Part shown: positions 40,670 to 51,149 of the stretch, piece by piece
Numbering within the stretch: the first letter of the stretch is position 1
Layout of the letters: each line of letters starts with the position of its first letter
NCBI RefSeq assembly: GCF_002741075.1
Contig: NZ_CP016634.1
Span: 4,702,501 to 4,766,500, forward strand
Reading direction: 5' to 3'
Source: Pseudomonas putida
GTDB lineage: Bacteria; Pseudomonadota; Gammaproteobacteria; Pseudomonadales; Pseudomonadaceae
DNA: 64,000 nt
Made by a program: the position numbers and the translations under genes
Notes under the pieces: generated by a model
Databases searched by the model: none
The model's input: only the letters and a program-made list of their open reading frames with translations
What the model was told of the DNA's origin: nothing

Positions 40670-40705
40670 AACGCCTCGCCGCAGATGCCGCGAGGCGTTT
40701 TTTTT
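40670..40705 (+). terminator. Rho-independent terminator of gpmI
   Basis: AACGCCTCG (40670-40678) and CGAGGCGTT (40691-40699) form a stem followed by a run of eight or nine T. It separates gpmI from envC. Confidence 0.93.
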
Positions 40706-40759
40706 GCAGGCCCAGGCGGGCATACTAGGCCAGTCTCCATCCCTGGTACGCCCAACCCC

Positions 40760-42043
40760 ATGCTTCGCGCCCTGATCCTACTCGCCCTGTCCTGCCTGCT
40801 CAGCCCGGCCTTCGCCGACGAGCGCGCGCAGACCCAGCAACAACTGGACGCCACCCGCCAGGACATCGCCGAGCTGAAGAAGATGCTGGGCAAGCTCCAG
40901 GAGGAAAAGTCCGGCGTGCAGAAGGACCTCAAGTCCACCGAGACCGAAATCGGCGACCTCGAAAAGCAGGTGGAGGCTCTGCAACAGGAACTAAAAAAGA
41001 CCGAGGGCGAGCTGGAGCGCCTTGATACCGAGAAAAAAAAACTCCAGAGCGCCCGCGTTGAACAACAGCGACTGATCGCCATCCAGGCCCGCTCCGCCTA
41101 CCAGAGCGGCCGCGAGGAATACCTCAAGCTGCTGCTCAACCAGCAGAACCCCGAGAAGTTCGCCCGCACTCTCACCTATTACGACTACCTGAGCAAGGCG
41201 CGCCTGGAGCAACTGCGCGCCTTCAACGAGACCCTGCGCCAGCTGGCCAACGTCGAGCAGGACATCAGCCGCCAGCAGGCACAGTTGCTGGCCCAGCGCG
41301 GCAACCTCGACAGCCGCCGCCAAGAGCTCGAGACCGTGCGCAACGAGCGCCGGCAAGTCCTGGCCAAGCTCAACACCGACATGCAGGCCCGCGACCAGAA
41401 ACTGCAGGCCCGCCAGCAGGATCAGGCCGACCTGACCAAGGTTCTCAAGACCATCGAGGAAACCCTGGCCCGTCAGGCCCGCGAAGCCGAAGAGGCCCGC
41501 AAGAAAGCCCTGCTGGCCCAGCAGCAGGCCGAAGAACAGCGCCGCCAGCAGCAAGCCCTCGCCGCTAACGAAGAAGAAGCCCCGAAAAAAACCCGCACCA
41601 CCCTCGGCCCCCTCGTCTCCAGCGATGGCGCGAACTATGGCGGTGCATTTTCTGCCGCACGCGGAAAACTTCCATGGCCGGTCAATGGTCGATTGCTGGC
41701 CCGCTTCGGCGAGGCACGCGGTGGCGATGCCCGAGCCAAGTGGGATGGCGTGATGATCGGCGCCAATCCCGGCACCCAGGTACGCGCCGTACACGGCGGG
41801 CGTGTGGTGTTCGCCGACTGGTTGCGTGGTGCTGGACTTCTGGTCATTCTCGACCATGGTAATGGTTACCTGAGCCTGTACGGCCACAACCAGAGCCTGC
41901 TCAAGCGCGCCGGCGACATCGTCAAGGCCGGCGAAGCCATCTCCACCGTTGGCGACAGCGGTGGCCAGGACAGCTCGGGCCTGTATTTCGCCATTCGCCA
42001 ACAGGGTCGCCCTACCGACCCTTCGCAGTGGTGCCGCGGTTAG
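40760..42043 (+). CDS. envC: Murein hydrolase activator EnvC
   Basis: Periplasmic activator of division amidases (AmiA/AmiB type), recruited by FtsEX. Signal peptide MLRALILLALSCLLSPAFA; long coiled coil about 20-270 (Gln/Glu/Lys-rich); C-terminal LytM (M23-like) domain about 310-425. The LytM zinc-site positions are degenerate: KWDGVMIG in place of HxGxD, and LYFAIR in place of the terminal HxH. It is therefore predicted to regulate rather than cleave peptidoglycan. Start ATG at 40760, 427 aa. Followed by ctpA. Confidence 0.94.
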   Translation: MLRALILLALSCLLSPAFADERAQTQQQLDATRQDIAELKKMLGKLQEEKSGVQKDLKSTETEIGDLEKQVEALQQELKKTEGELERLDTEKKKLQSARVEQQRLIAIQARSAYQSGREEYLKLLLNQQNPEKFARTLTYYDYLSKARLEQLRAFNETLRQLANVEQDISRQQAQLLAQRGNLDSRRQELETVRNERRQVLAKLNTDMQARDQKLQARQQDQADLTKVLKTIEETLARQAREAEEARKKALLAQQQAEEQRRQQQALAANEEEAPKKTRTTLGPLVSSDGANYGGAFSAARGKLPWPVNGRLLARFGEARGGDARAKWDGVMIGANPGTQVRAVHGGRVVFADWLRGAGLLVILDHGNGYLSLYGHNQSLLKRAGDIVKAGEAISTVGDSGGQDSSGLYFAIRQQGRPTDPSQWCRG

Positions 42044-42122
42044 TCACTTTATTTACGGCGTGGCCACAGCTGCGCCGATGCTCCCTTGAGGGAGCGCCAA
42101 CAGGATCAGGAGTTCGTTCGAC

Positions 42123-43448
42123 ATGCTGCACTCGTCTCGCCTCACCCAGCTGGCCCTGACCATCGCCCTGGTGGTCGGCGCGCCCTTGGTTTCTGCCGCC
42201 GAGCCGGCTGCGCCCGCCAGCCGTGCCGCGGTACCGGCCACCGAGGTGACAGCCAAGGCCCCGCTGCCGCTGGATGAGCTGCGCACCTTCGCCGAGGTCC
42301 TTGATCGCATCAAGGCCGCGTACGTCGAGCCGGTGGACGACAAGACCCTGCTGGAAAACGCCATCAAGGGCATGCTCAGCAACCTCGACCCTCACTCGGC
42401 CTACCTGGGCCCAGAGGACTTCCAGGAGCTGCAGGAAAGCACCAGCGGTGAGTTCGGCGGCCTGGGCATCGAGGTGGGCATGGAGGACGGCTTCGTCAAG
42501 GTGGTCTCGCCGATCGACGACACCCCGGCCTCACGCGCCGGCATCGAGGCGGGCGACCTGATCGTCAAGATCAATGGCGCCCCGACCCGCGGCCAGACCA
42601 TGACCGAAGCCGTGGACAAGATGCGCGGCAAGGTGGGTGAGAAGATCACCCTCACCCTGGTCCGCGACGGTGGCACGCCTTTCGATGTGACCCTCGCCCG
42701 CGCGGTGATCCAGGTCAAGAGCGTCAAGAGCCAGCTGCTGGAGAACGACTACGGCTACATCCGTATCACCCAGTTCCAGGTCAAGACCGGCGAGGAAGTC
42801 GGCAAGGCACTGGCCAAGCTGCGCAAGGACAATGGCAAGAAGCTGCGCGGCATGGTCCTGGACCTGCGCAACAACCCCGGCGGCGTGCTGCAATCGGCAG
42901 TGGAAGTGGCCGACCACTTCCTCACCAAGGGCCTGATCGTCTACACCAAGGGCCGAATCGCCAACTCCGAGCTGCGCTTCTCCGCCGATCGGGCCGACGC
43001 CAGCGAAGGCGTGCCACTGGTAGTGCTGATCAACGGCGGCAGTGCCTCGGCTTCGGAGATCGTCGCTGGCGCCCTGCAGGACCAGAAGCGCGCGGTGCTG
43101 ATGGGCACCGACAGCTTCGGCAAAGGCTCGGTACAGACCGTGCTGCCGCTGAACAACGATCGCGCGCTCAAGCTCACCACCGCGCTGTACTTCACCCCTA
43201 GCGGCCGTTCGATCCAGGCCCAGGGCATCGTGCCGGACATCGAGGTGCGCCCGGCCAAGCTCACCGCCGAAGCGGACACCGAGAACTTCAAGGAAGCCGA
43301 CCTGCAGGGCCACCTGGGCAACGGCAACGGCGGCGCGGACCGACCGACCGGCAGCAGCAAGCGCAAGGAGCGGCCTCAGGATGGTGACTTCCAGCTCAGC
43401 CAGGCCCTGAGCCTGCTCAAAGGTCTGAACATCACCAAGGGCGACTGA
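42123..43448 (+). CDS. ctpA: Carboxy-terminal processing protease (S41 family)
   Basis: Exported serine protease. Signal peptide (LTQLALTIALVVGAPLVSAA); PDZ domain about 105-190 (FGGLGIEVGMEDGFVKVVSP); protease domain with catalytic Ser309 in NGGSASASE and Lys334 in DSFGKGSVQ. 441 aa. In pseudomonads CtpA works with a lipoprotein partner to degrade peptidoglycan cross-link hydrolases, which would fit its position next to envC. Ribosome-binding site CAGGAG upstream of the ATG. Confidence 0.96.
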   Translation: MLHSSRLTQLALTIALVVGAPLVSAAEPAAPASRAAVPATEVTAKAPLPLDELRTFAEVLDRIKAAYVEPVDDKTLLENAIKGMLSNLDPHSAYLGPEDFQELQESTSGEFGGLGIEVGMEDGFVKVVSPIDDTPASRAGIEAGDLIVKINGAPTRGQTMTEAVDKMRGKVGEKITLTLVRDGGTPFDVTLARAVIQVKSVKSQLLENDYGYIRITQFQVKTGEEVGKALAKLRKDNGKKLRGMVLDLRNNPGGVLQSAVEVADHFLTKGLIVYTKGRIANSELRFSADRADASEGVPLVVLINGGSASASEIVAGALQDQKRAVLMGTDSFGKGSVQTVLPLNNDRALKLTTALYFTPSGRSIQAQGIVPDIEVRPAKLTAEADTENFKEADLQGHLGNGNGGADRPTGSSKRKERPQDGDFQLSQALSLLKGLNITKGD

Positions 43449-43456
43449 CCCGTCTC

Positions 43457-44221
43457 ATGCGTTACCTGCTGTTGACGTTGTTCTGCCTGTTGGCCGGCAC
43501 CGCCCAAGCGGCGCCGGCCAAGGCCTATATGAGCATCATCATCGACGACCTGGGCCAGAGCGGTGAGCGCGACAGCCGTACCCTCGCCCTGCCGGGCCCG
43601 GTCACGATGGCGATCATGCCCGACACGCCCCATGCCACCGATTTCGCACGCCAGGCCCACAAGGCCGGGCGCACCGTCATCCTGCACATGCCCATGGACC
43701 CTGCCACTGGCCCATACGCCTGGCACCCAGGTATCCCTATCGAAGAGCTCGCCCGGCGCCTGGATGCCGCCTTGGCCAAAGTGCCCTACGCCGCCGGCAT
43801 CAACAACCACATGGGCAGCCGCATGACCTCCCAGGCCGCGCCCATGGCCTGGCTGATGGGGGAGCTGCAACGGCGCCACCTGTTCTTCGTCGACAGCCGT
43901 ACCAGTGCCGCCACCGTGGCTGCGGCCATGGCTCAGGAGCAGGGGTTGGCGCATGTCTCGCGGGATGTCTTCCTGGACGATACCCGCACCACCGAAGCCA
44001 TCACCGCGCAGTTGCAGTTGGGTGTGACCCTGGCCCGCAGGCAAGGCTCGGCAGTGCTCATCGGCCACCCCTACCCCCAGACCCTGGACGTGCTGGAGCG
44101 CGAGCTTCCTCGCCTCAGGCAGCAGGGTATCGAGCTGATCGGCCTTCACCAGATGATCGCGCAACGAAGCAATCAGGCCATGCCCGCCCATGGCAAGCAT
44201 GGCCGCTACAGCAACCGCTAA
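43457..44221 (+). CDS. yibQ: Divergent polysaccharide deacetylase family protein (YibQ-like)
   Basis: Exported protein with a divergent NodB-type fold (DUF610). Signal peptide MRYLLLTLFCLLAGTAQAAP; core IIIDDLGQSGERDSRTLALP, TVILHMPMDP, GINNHMGSRMTSQAAPMAWL and FVDSRTSAATVAA. 254 aa. It starts 8 bases after ctpA and is co-transcribed. The gpmI-envC-yibQ order is conserved with E. coli. Substrate unknown. Confidence 0.93.
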   Translation: MRYLLLTLFCLLAGTAQAAPAKAYMSIIIDDLGQSGERDSRTLALPGPVTMAIMPDTPHATDFARQAHKAGRTVILHMPMDPATGPYAWHPGIPIEELARRLDAALAKVPYAAGINNHMGSRMTSQAAPMAWLMGELQRRHLFFVDSRTSAATVAAAMAQEQGLAHVSRDVFLDDTRTTEAITAQLQLGVTLARRQGSAVLIGHPYPQTLDVLERELPRLRQQGIELIGLHQMIAQRSNQAMPAHGKHGRYSNR

Positions 44222-44309
44222 AAGCTTCGAGCTTCACTAAAGATGTACCGCGCCGCGCCTTCTTTCAGCGCTCACAGTAGCCCTCCGACATAAAACAAGG
44301 AGGGTCACC

Positions 44310-44708
44310 ATGCTCGAACGATATTCGATCTGCCTCACGCTGGCATTCGCCTGCCTTGCGCCGTTCGCTTCGGCCAGCTCGGTTTCTGGCGTGCAGGGTT
44401 GGCCCGTCGCCCGGCTGCTCTCACCAGCGCCCGTCCCCGATCCGGACATGACCATCGAACGCCTCGACAATGGCGACATGAAGGTCACCTGGCGGATCGC
44501 CCCGCCGGACCTTCAGTGCTACCGCATCAAGTACGGCCCGCCCAAGACCCTGGACTGCAACGCGCCGGCTGACTACGAGATGCTTCGCCATGCCAGTCAT
44601 GAGTTCCGGCGGCAGGACCTACCCCTCAAGCTCTGTACCAAGGCCGAAGACATCGCCAAACACCACTCGGCGCCACGCGAAGACCTGCTGCGCCTGCAAA
44701 CCCCCTGA
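44310..44708 (+). CDS. Small exported hypothetical protein
   Basis: 132-aa protein I do not recognise. Signal peptide of about 22 residues (ICLTLAFACLAPFASASS). The mature part has four Cys, three of them closely placed (LQCYRIKY, TLDCNAPADY, LKLCTKAED) and could hold a disulphide. An excellent ribosome-binding site (AAGGAGGGTCACC) precedes the ATG at 44310, so it is probably well expressed. It follows yibQ by 88 bases and ends just before a strong terminator. Confidence 0.8.
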   Translation: MLERYSICLTLAFACLAPFASASSVSGVQGWPVARLLSPAPVPDPDMTIERLDNGDMKVTWRIAPPDLQCYRIKYGPPKTLDCNAPADYEMLRHASHEFRRQDLPLKLCTKAEDIAKHHSAPREDLLRLQTP

Positions 44709-44710
44709 AA

Positions 44711-44748
44711 CGACAAAGGCCCGACTCTCGCGAGTCGGGCCTTTGTCG
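44711..44748. terminator. Strong bidirectional terminator
   Basis: Two perfectly complementary 17-base arms, 44711-44727 and 44732-44748 (CGACAAAGGCCCGACTC), around TCGC, between the convergent exported-protein gene and betT. Confidence 0.9.
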
Positions 44749-44766
44749 TGACAAGTTCAGGCGCTA

Positions 44767-46770
44767 TCAGCTATAGACACGCCCCAGCAATTGGCGGTGG
44801 CTTTCGAACTGATCCAACACATCGCGCACGATCTGCTCCGGCGTGAAGCCCATCAGGTCGTACTCCTGGCTGCCATCATGCAGGTAGACCTCAGCGCGGT
44901 AGAAGCGCTGGCGAACTTCCGTCTCGCCCTCTGCCGCCGCCTCGTTCGGCGCAGCCTGGTAACCGTCCAGGCTCACTTCGTAGACGAAGGGGTTGCCCTC
45001 TTCCATCATCACGCGCAGGCCCATCAGCGAGCGGGAGTGACCGGCGCGCGCCTCGACCTCGAAGCCTTGGGTACGCATCTGCGCCGCGGCTTCCTTGAGT
45101 GCGGTGCTGACATACTTGTCCATGAAGCGCTGGACCACGGCCTGGCTCGGCTGCAGATCCATCTGGCTCAGGCGCTCGCTGAAGCCTCGACGGCCACGGG
45201 CGGCCAGTTCGGCTCGCTCCTGTTCGACCACGACGTCCTGCTTCATGGCCTTGTACAGACCGAACATGAACAGCACCAGCACCACAGAGAACGGTAGGCC
45301 GGCCAGTACCACCATGGTCTGCATGGCTTCGAAGTTACCGGCGAACAGCAGGCCGATGGTCACCAGGGTGATAACGACCGACCAGAACACCACCATCCAG
45401 TGCGGGGCATCTTCGTCCACCTTGCCGCCTTTGCACGACAGGTTGGCCATCATCACCGCGCCGGAGTCGGCCGGGGTGAGGAACAGCACGAAGCCAACGA
45501 ACACCGCCACACCAATGACGATCTTGGCTGCCGGGAAGAACTCCAGCAGTTGGTAGATCGACATCGACGGCTGTTCCAACGCGGTCTTGCCCAGCTCCAC
45601 GGCACCCTGGTTGACCACCAGGTCCAGCGCGGTGTTGCCGAAGATCGACAGCCAGGCCAGGGTGAAGCCCAGCGGGATCAGCAGCACGCCGCTGACCAGC
45701 TGGCGCACGGTACGCCCCTTGGAGATACGGGCGATGAACATACCCACGAATGGGCCCCAGGAGATCCACCAGGCCCAGTAGAACACGGTCCACAGACCCA
45801 GCCAGCGCTCGGACTTGGCGCCGTCGCCTTCATAGACGTACAGGTCGAACGTCTTGAGCACGATGCCGTTGAGGTAGTCACCGATGTTCTGCACGAAGCC
45901 ATTGAGCAGGTGCAGGGTGTTGCCGCCCAGCAGGACGAAGATCAACAGGCCACTGAACAGCATGATGTTCAGGTTGGACAGACGGCGGATGCCGTTCTCC
46001 ACGCCCGACACCGCAGCCACGGTCGCAACGCCAGCCATGACCAGGATCACCGCCAGCAGGTTGGTCTTGCTGTGGTCGATACCGAACAGGTACTCCAGCC
46101 CCGACGCCACCTGCATCGAACCGATACCCAGGTTGGTCACCAGGCCCAACAGGGTGACGAACATGTCGAAGATGTCCACTGCGTTGCCGGCAGCGCCTTT
46201 GACCCAGCGCTCACCGACCAGCGGGTACAGGGCCGAACGCAGGGCCAGTGGCTGGTTGTGGCGGTAGGCGAAGTAACCTACGGCAAGACCGATCAGGGCG
46301 TAGATCGCCCAGCCATGCAGGCCCCAGTGCAGGAAGGTCAGCTGCAGTGCCTGGCGCGCGGCTTCATGGCTCGCGGAGGCACCTTCAGGCGGGTTGAAAT
46401 AGTGGTCCAGCGGCTCGGAGGCACCGAAGTACAGCAGCGAGATACCGATACCGGAGGAGAACAGCATGCCGGCCCAGGCGCCGTAGCTGAAATCGGGCTG
46501 GTCGTCCTTGCCGCCAAGCTTGAGCTTGCCGTAGTCGGAGAAGGCCAGGTAGACGACGAACAGCAGGTATCCGCAGATCACCAGCATGTAGTACCAACCG
46601 AAGGTACGGGTCAGCCAGGCCTGGGCCACGCTCAGCACCTTGCCGGCGGTTTCAGGGACAGCGATAAGCAGGGCGGTCAACACGAGGACCAGCAGCGCGG
46701 AGGTGTAGAACACAACGCGGTTGACCCTTACCCGCTCGGCGGGAGGGTTGGTTAGGGAGGCAGAACTCAT
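44767..46770 (-). CDS. betT: Choline/betaine transporter, BCCT family
   Basis: Twelve-helix sodium- or proton-coupled importer for choline (BetT type). 667 aa, with the long C-terminal cytoplasmic domain (about 500-667) typical of osmo-sensing BCCT members. The family motif region WISWGPFVGMFIARISKGRT is intact. Start ATG at 46770 (MSSASLTNPPAERVRVN…); an in-frame ATG 78 bases upstream is less likely. Divergent from betIBA. Confidence 0.95.
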   Translation of the reverse strand: MSSASLTNPPAERVRVNRVVFYTSALLVLVLTALLIAVPETAGKVLSVAQAWLTRTFGWYYMLVICGYLLFVVYLAFSDYGKLKLGGKDDQPDFSYGAWAGMLFSSGIGISLLYFGASEPLDHYFNPPEGASASHEAARQALQLTFLHWGLHGWAIYALIGLAVGYFAYRHNQPLALRSALYPLVGERWVKGAAGNAVDIFDMFVTLLGLVTNLGIGSMQVASGLEYLFGIDHSKTNLLAVILVMAGVATVAAVSGVENGIRRLSNLNIMLFSGLLIFVLLGGNTLHLLNGFVQNIGDYLNGIVLKTFDLYVYEGDGAKSERWLGLWTVFYWAWWISWGPFVGMFIARISKGRTVRQLVSGVLLIPLGFTLAWLSIFGNTALDLVVNQGAVELGKTALEQPSMSIYQLLEFFPAAKIVIGVAVFVGFVLFLTPADSGAVMMANLSCKGGKVDEDAPHWMVVFWSVVITLVTIGLLFAGNFEAMQTMVVLAGLPFSVVLVLFMFGLYKAMKQDVVVEQERAELAARGRRGFSERLSQMDLQPSQAVVQRFMDKYVSTALKEAAAQMRTQGFEVEARAGHSRSLMGLRVMMEEGNPFVYEVSLDGYQAAPNEAAAEGETEVRQRFYRAEVYLHDGSQEYDLMGFTPEQIVRDVLDQFESHRQLLGRVYS

Positions 46771-47188
46771 TGCACGAATGCTCCGGGCAGTGCGGGAGTG
46801 GAGGCTAATCAGTCTTCCCGAGCAAATGGTGCAATAGCCCCACAGCATCAGGTGTTATAAAAGCACCTAGGAGATCGCGATCCCGAATCGAATCGTTGCA
46901 AAAAAACAGATCCAAGCCCGCTCCAGTGGCTGCCCTCGCGGCCCATGACCGCTCGGCGGAATCTGCATTTCGCATCGCTCTTGCCCGTCAACGCCTTGTA
47001 TTCCGGGGGTTACGCGATTTCCTGGGGTGTCAATCCGTGCCTTCTCGATCAGCTGAAAAACTGTCAATGGCACAAATTGTCGCAGAGCTTATTCTTTATT
47101 GATTGAACGTTCAATCAAAACAAAATAGACTGGCCTTCGCCGAGGCAGCCGCTCGTCGTCTGCTCGCAGGCCTGAGGAGATATGCAAC
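46771..47188. promoter_or_regulatory. betT-betI divergent control region
   Basis: 418-base non-coding gap. Apart from the BetI palindrome at 47099-47118, no gene, REP copy or clear sigma-54 site is seen. The betT promoter must lie in the left part but I cannot place it. Confidence 0.6.
47099..47118. promoter_or_regulatory. BetI operator (20-bp perfect palindrome)
   Basis: TTGATTGAACGTTCAATCAA is a perfect palindrome 71 bases before betI. It fits known BetI boxes with the ATTGA-N-TCAAT pattern. The known effector is choline. Confidence 0.9.
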
Positions 47189-47845
47189 ATGCCCAAGGTC
47201 GGTATGCAACCCATCCGCCGCCAGCAGTTGATCGAAGCCACGTTACAGGCCGTCGATCAGGTGGGACTGGGAGATGCCAGCATTGCGCTGATTGCCCGTT
47301 TGGCCGGTGTGTCGAACGGCATCATCAGTCACTACTTTCGGGACAAGAACGGCCTGATCGCAGCGACGATGGGTTACATCATGAGCATGCTCAACGAAGG
47401 CGTTGCGGCGCGTCGCCAGGCGCTGACGGACGACAGCCCGCGCGCCCACCTGAAAGTGATCATCGAGGGCAACTTCGATGCCAGCCAGGTGAACGGCCCG
47501 GCAATGAAAACCTGGTTGGCCTTCTGGGCCTCCAGCATGCACCAGCCAGATTTGCACAGGTTGCAGCGGATCAACGACCACCGCTTGTATTCCAACCTGT
47601 GCTGCCAGTTCCGCCGCGTCCTGCCGCTCTACCATGCGCGCAAGGCTGCCCGCGGGCTGGCGGCCCTGATCGATGGCCTGTGGCTGCGTGGCGCGCTGTC
47701 CGGTGATGCATTCGACACCGATCAGGCAATACGGATTGCTTACGAATACATGGATCTACAACTGGCTAAACAGCAGCGTCTGGACACTACCGATCAGACC
47801 TCTGAACAACCACGCGCGGCGATTGCCAACCAGGCAGGAGCGTGA
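47189..47845 (+). CDS. betI: Choline-responsive transcriptional repressor BetI
   Basis: TetR-family repressor of choline catabolism. N-terminal HTH at about 10-55 ([20 protein letters not shown]). 218 aa; the last 20 or so residues ([20 protein letters not shown]) extend beyond the typical 197 aa. Ribosome-binding site GAGGAGA 8 bases before ATG 47189. First gene of betIBA. Confidence 0.97.
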   Translation: MPKVGMQPIRRQQLIEATLQAVDQVGLGDASIALIARLAGVSNGIISHYFRDKNGLIAATMGYIMSMLNEGVAARRQALTDDSPRAHLKVIIEGNFDASQVNGPAMKTWLAFWASSMHQPDLHRLQRINDHRLYSNLCCQFRRVLPLYHARKAARGLAALIDGLWLRGALSGDAFDTDQAIRIAYEYMDLQLAKQQRLDTTDQTSEQPRAAIANQAGA

Positions 47846-47883
47846 CGCGGTAGCCAACCACACACTGCACTTGCGAGGACACT

Positions 47884-49356
47884 ATGGCCCGTTTCGGAAC
47901 GCAAAAACTCTACATTGATGGTGGTTACGTCGACGCTAGCACCGACGCCACTTTCGAAGCCATCAACCCGGCCACCGGCGAAGTCCTCGCCCACGTGCAA
48001 CGTGCCACCCAGGCTGACGTCGAGCGCGCCGTCGAGAGCGCCGAGCGTGGCCAGAAAGTCTGGGCCGCAATGACCGCCATGCAGCGTTCGCGCATCCTGC
48101 GCCGCGCCGTCGATATCCTGCGCGAGCGCAACGACGAACTGGCCATGCTGGAAACCCTGGACACCGGCAAGTCCTACTCCGAAACCCGCTACGTCGATAT
48201 CGTCACCGGCGCTGACGTGCTGGAGTACTACGCAGGCCTGGTGCCGGCCATCGAAGGCGAGCAAATCCCGCTGCGTGAAAGCTCCTTCGTCTACACCCGC
48301 CGCGAGCCACTGGGCGTGACCGCTGGTATCGGTGCCTGGAACTACCCGATCCAGATCGCCCTGTGGAAATCCGCCCCGGCCCTGGCCGCTGGCAACGCCA
48401 TGATCTTCAAGCCTTCGGAAGTCACTTCGCTGACCACCCTGAAGCTTGCCGAGATCTACACCGAAGCCGGCCTGCCGGACGGCGTGTTCAACGTCCTGAC
48501 CGGCAGCGGCCGCGAAGTCGGCACTTGGCTGACCGAGCACCCGCGCATCGAGAAAGTCTCGTTCACCGGCGGCACCACCACCGGCAAGAAAGTCATGGCC
48601 AGCGCCTCGAGCTCCACGCTCAAGGAAGTCACCATGGAACTGGGCGGCAAGTCGCCGCTGATCATCTGCGACGACGCTGACCTGGACAAGGCCGCCGACA
48701 TCGCCATGATGGCCAACTTCTACAGCTCCGGTCAGGTCTGCACCAACGGCACCCGCGTGTTCATCCCGTCGTCGATGAAAGCAGCCTTCGAAGCCAAGAT
48801 CGCCGAGCGCGTCGCCCGCATCCGTGCCGGCAACCCAGAAGACGAGAACACCAACTTCGGCCCGCTGGTCAGCTTTGCGCACATGGAAAGCGTCCTGGGC
48901 TACATCGCCAAGGGCAAGGAAGAAGGTGCCCGCGTCCTGTGCGGCGGCGAGCGTCTGATGGACGGAGACTTCGCCAAGGGCGCCTTCGTTGCCCCGACCG
49001 TCTTCACCGACTGCACCGACGACATGACCATCGTCAAGGAAGAGATCTTCGGCCCGGTCATGAGCATCCTGAGCTACGAAACCGAAGAAGAAGTCATCCG
49101 TCGTGCCAACGACACCGAATACGGCCTGGCCGCCGGTGTCTGCACCAACGACATCAGCCGCGCTCACCGCATCATCCACAAGCTCGAAGCCGGTATCTGC
49201 TGGATCAATGCCTGGGGTGAGTCGCCGGCCGAAATGCCGGTCGGTGGCTACAAGCAGTCGGGCGTCGGCCGTGAAAACGGCGTCAGCTCGCTGGCTCAGT
49301 ACACTCGCATCAAGTCGGTCCAGGTCGAGCTGGGCGGCTACAACTCGGTGTTCTAA
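47884..49356 (+). CDS. betB: Betaine aldehyde dehydrogenase
   Basis: NAD(P)+-dependent oxidation of betaine aldehyde to glycine betaine. 490 aa. General base Glu in [20 protein letters not shown], nucleophile Cys in [14 protein letters not shown], and NAD loop [21 protein letters not shown] clear GAGGAC ribosome-binding site precedes the ATG. Middle gene of betIBA. Confidence 0.98.
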   Translation: MARFGTQKLYIDGGYVDASTDATFEAINPATGEVLAHVQRATQADVERAVESAERGQKVWAAMTAMQRSRILRRAVDILRERNDELAMLETLDTGKSYSETRYVDIVTGADVLEYYAGLVPAIEGEQIPLRESSFVYTRREPLGVTAGIGAWNYPIQIALWKSAPALAAGNAMIFKPSEVTSLTTLKLAEIYTEAGLPDGVFNVLTGSGREVGTWLTEHPRIEKVSFTGGTTTGKKVMASASSSTLKEVTMELGGKSPLIICDDADLDKAADIAMMANFYSSGQVCTNGTRVFIPSSMKAAFEAKIAERVARIRAGNPEDENTNFGPLVSFAHMESVLGYIAKGKEEGARVLCGGERLMDGDFAKGAFVAPTVFTDCTDDMTIVKEEIFGPVMSILSYETEEEVIRRANDTEYGLAAGVCTNDISRAHRIIHKLEAGICWINAWGESPAEMPVGGYKQSGVGRENGVSSLAQYTRIKSVQVELGGYNSVF

Positions 49357-49435
49357 GCACCGCTCGTAGTCACGCCCGTGCCGTAGGCGCGGGCGTTCCC
49401 GCTTCCTGGAAACTGCCAAACGAGGGTACTTCCCA

Positions 49436-51133
49436 ATGTCCCAAGAATTCGACTACATCATCGTCGGTGCCGGTTCGGCCGGTAACACCCTGGCCACCCG
49501 CCTGACCGAAGACGCCGGCGTCACCGTCCTGCTGCTCGAAGCCGGCGGCCCGGACTACCGCTTCGACTTCCGCACCCAGATGCCAGCCGCCCTGGCCTTC
49601 CCGCTGCAGGGCCGCCGCTACAACTGGGCCTACGAGACCGATCCTGAGCCGCACATGGACGGCCGTCGCATGGAATGTGGCCGTGGCAAGGGCCTGGGTG
49701 GCTCTTCGCTGATCAACGGCATGTGCTACATCCGCGGCAACGCCATGGACTTCGACGGCTGGGCGAAACTGCCAGGCCTGGAAGACTGGACCTATCTGGA
49801 CTGCCTGCCGTATTTCCGCAAGGCCGAAACCCGCGACATCGGCCCGAACGACTATCACGGCGGCGAAGGCCCGGTCAGCGTGACCACGCCTAAAGCCGGC
49901 AACAACCCGCTGTTCCACGCCATGGTCGAAGCCGGCGTACAAGCCGGCTACCCTCGCACCGAAGACCTCAACGGCTACCAGCAGGAAGGCTTCGGTCCGA
50001 TGGACCGTACCGTGACCAAGCAAGGTCGCCGCTCCAGCACCGCCCGCGGCTACCTGGACCAGGCCAAGAAGCGTCCGAACCTGACCATCGTCACCCACGC
50101 CCTGACCGACCGTGTGCTGTTCGACGGCAAGCGCGCCGTTGGCGTGACCTATCTGGTCGGTGACAGCGAGGAGCGCGTCGAAGCCCGCGCCCGCAAGGAA
50201 GTCATCGTCAGCTCCGGCGCCATCGCCTCGCCGCAACTGCTGCAACGCTCCGGCGTCGGCCCGCGCGCGCTGCTCGAAAGCCTGGACATCCCGGTCGTCC
50301 ACGACCTGCCAGGCGTTGGCGAGAACCTGCAGGACCACCTGGAACTGTACCTGCAATATGCGTGCACCCAGCCGGTTTCGCTGTACCCATCGCTGCTGTG
50401 GTGGAACCAGCCGGCCATTGGCGCCGAGTGGATGTTCAAAGGGACCGGTATCGGTGCGAGCAACCAGTTCGAGGCAGGCGGTTTCATCCGCACCCGTCCT
50501 GAGTTCGAGTGGCCGAACATCCAGTATCACTTCCTGCCGGTTGCCATCAACTACAACGGCTCCAACGGCGTGAAGGAACACGGCTTCCAGGCCCACATGG
50601 GTTCGATGCGCTCGCCAAGCCGCGGCCGTATCAAGCTGAAGTCCAAGGATCCGCGCCAACACCCAAGCATCCTGTTCAACTACATGGCCACCGAACAGGA
50701 CTGGCAGGAGTTCCGCGACGGTATCCGCCTGACCCGCGAAATCATGGCCCAGCCGGCGCTGGACCCGTACCGTGGTCGCGAGATCAGCCCGGGCGCGCAC
50801 GTGCAGACCGACGAGGAACTGGACAAGTTCATCCGCGAGCACGCCGAGACCGCCTTCCACCCATCCTGCTCGTGCAAGATGGGCACCGACGACATGGCGG
50901 TGGTCGATGGCGAAGGCCGCGTGCATGGCATGCAGGGCCTGCGTGTGGTCGACGCGTCGATCATGCCGATCATCATCACGGGCAACCTCAACGCCACCAC
51001 GATCATGATCGCCGAGAAAATCTCGGACAAGATCCGTGGCCGCAAGCCGCTGCCGCGCAGCACCGCCAAGTACTACGTGGCCAACGGTGCCCCGGTCAAA
51101 GGCAAGGCGATGCGTGAAGTGAAGCAGGCTTGA
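49436..51133 (+). CDS. betA: Choline dehydrogenase
   Basis: Membrane-associated FAD enzyme (GMC family) converting choline to betaine aldehyde. FAD dinucleotide-binding motif [17 protein letters not shown] at the N-terminus; GMC signature [21 protein letters not shown]-terminal active-site His in HPSCSCKMG and a further [14 protein letters not shown] segment. 565 aa. GAGGG precedes the ATG. Last gene of betIBA. Confidence 0.98.
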   Translation: MSQEFDYIIVGAGSAGNTLATRLTEDAGVTVLLLEAGGPDYRFDFRTQMPAALAFPLQGRRYNWAYETDPEPHMDGRRMECGRGKGLGGSSLINGMCYIRGNAMDFDGWAKLPGLEDWTYLDCLPYFRKAETRDIGPNDYHGGEGPVSVTTPKAGNNPLFHAMVEAGVQAGYPRTEDLNGYQQEGFGPMDRTVTKQGRRSSTARGYLDQAKKRPNLTIVTHALTDRVLFDGKRAVGVTYLVGDSEERVEARARKEVIVSSGAIASPQLLQRSGVGPRALLESLDIPVVHDLPGVGENLQDHLELYLQYACTQPVSLYPSLLWWNQPAIGAEWMFKGTGIGASNQFEAGGFIRTRPEFEWPNIQYHFLPVAINYNGSNGVKEHGFQAHMGSMRSPSRGRIKLKSKDPRQHPSILFNYMATEQDWQEFRDGIRLTREIMAQPALDPYRGREISPGAHVQTDEELDKFIREHAETAFHPSCSCKMGTDDMAVVDGEGRVHGMQGLRVVDASIMPIIITGNLNATTIMIAEKISDKIRGRKPLPRSTAKYYVANGAPVKGKAMREVKQA

Positions 51134-51149
51134 TCCTGTTTTGACCTTT

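Noticed and set aside
40760..42043. EnvC as an active M23 endopeptidase
   Set aside because: Zinc ligands are replaced in both motifs.
46849..47098. Possible small RNA or riboswitch in the betT-betI gap
   Set aside because: No terminator, conserved hairpin or promoter pair is visible.
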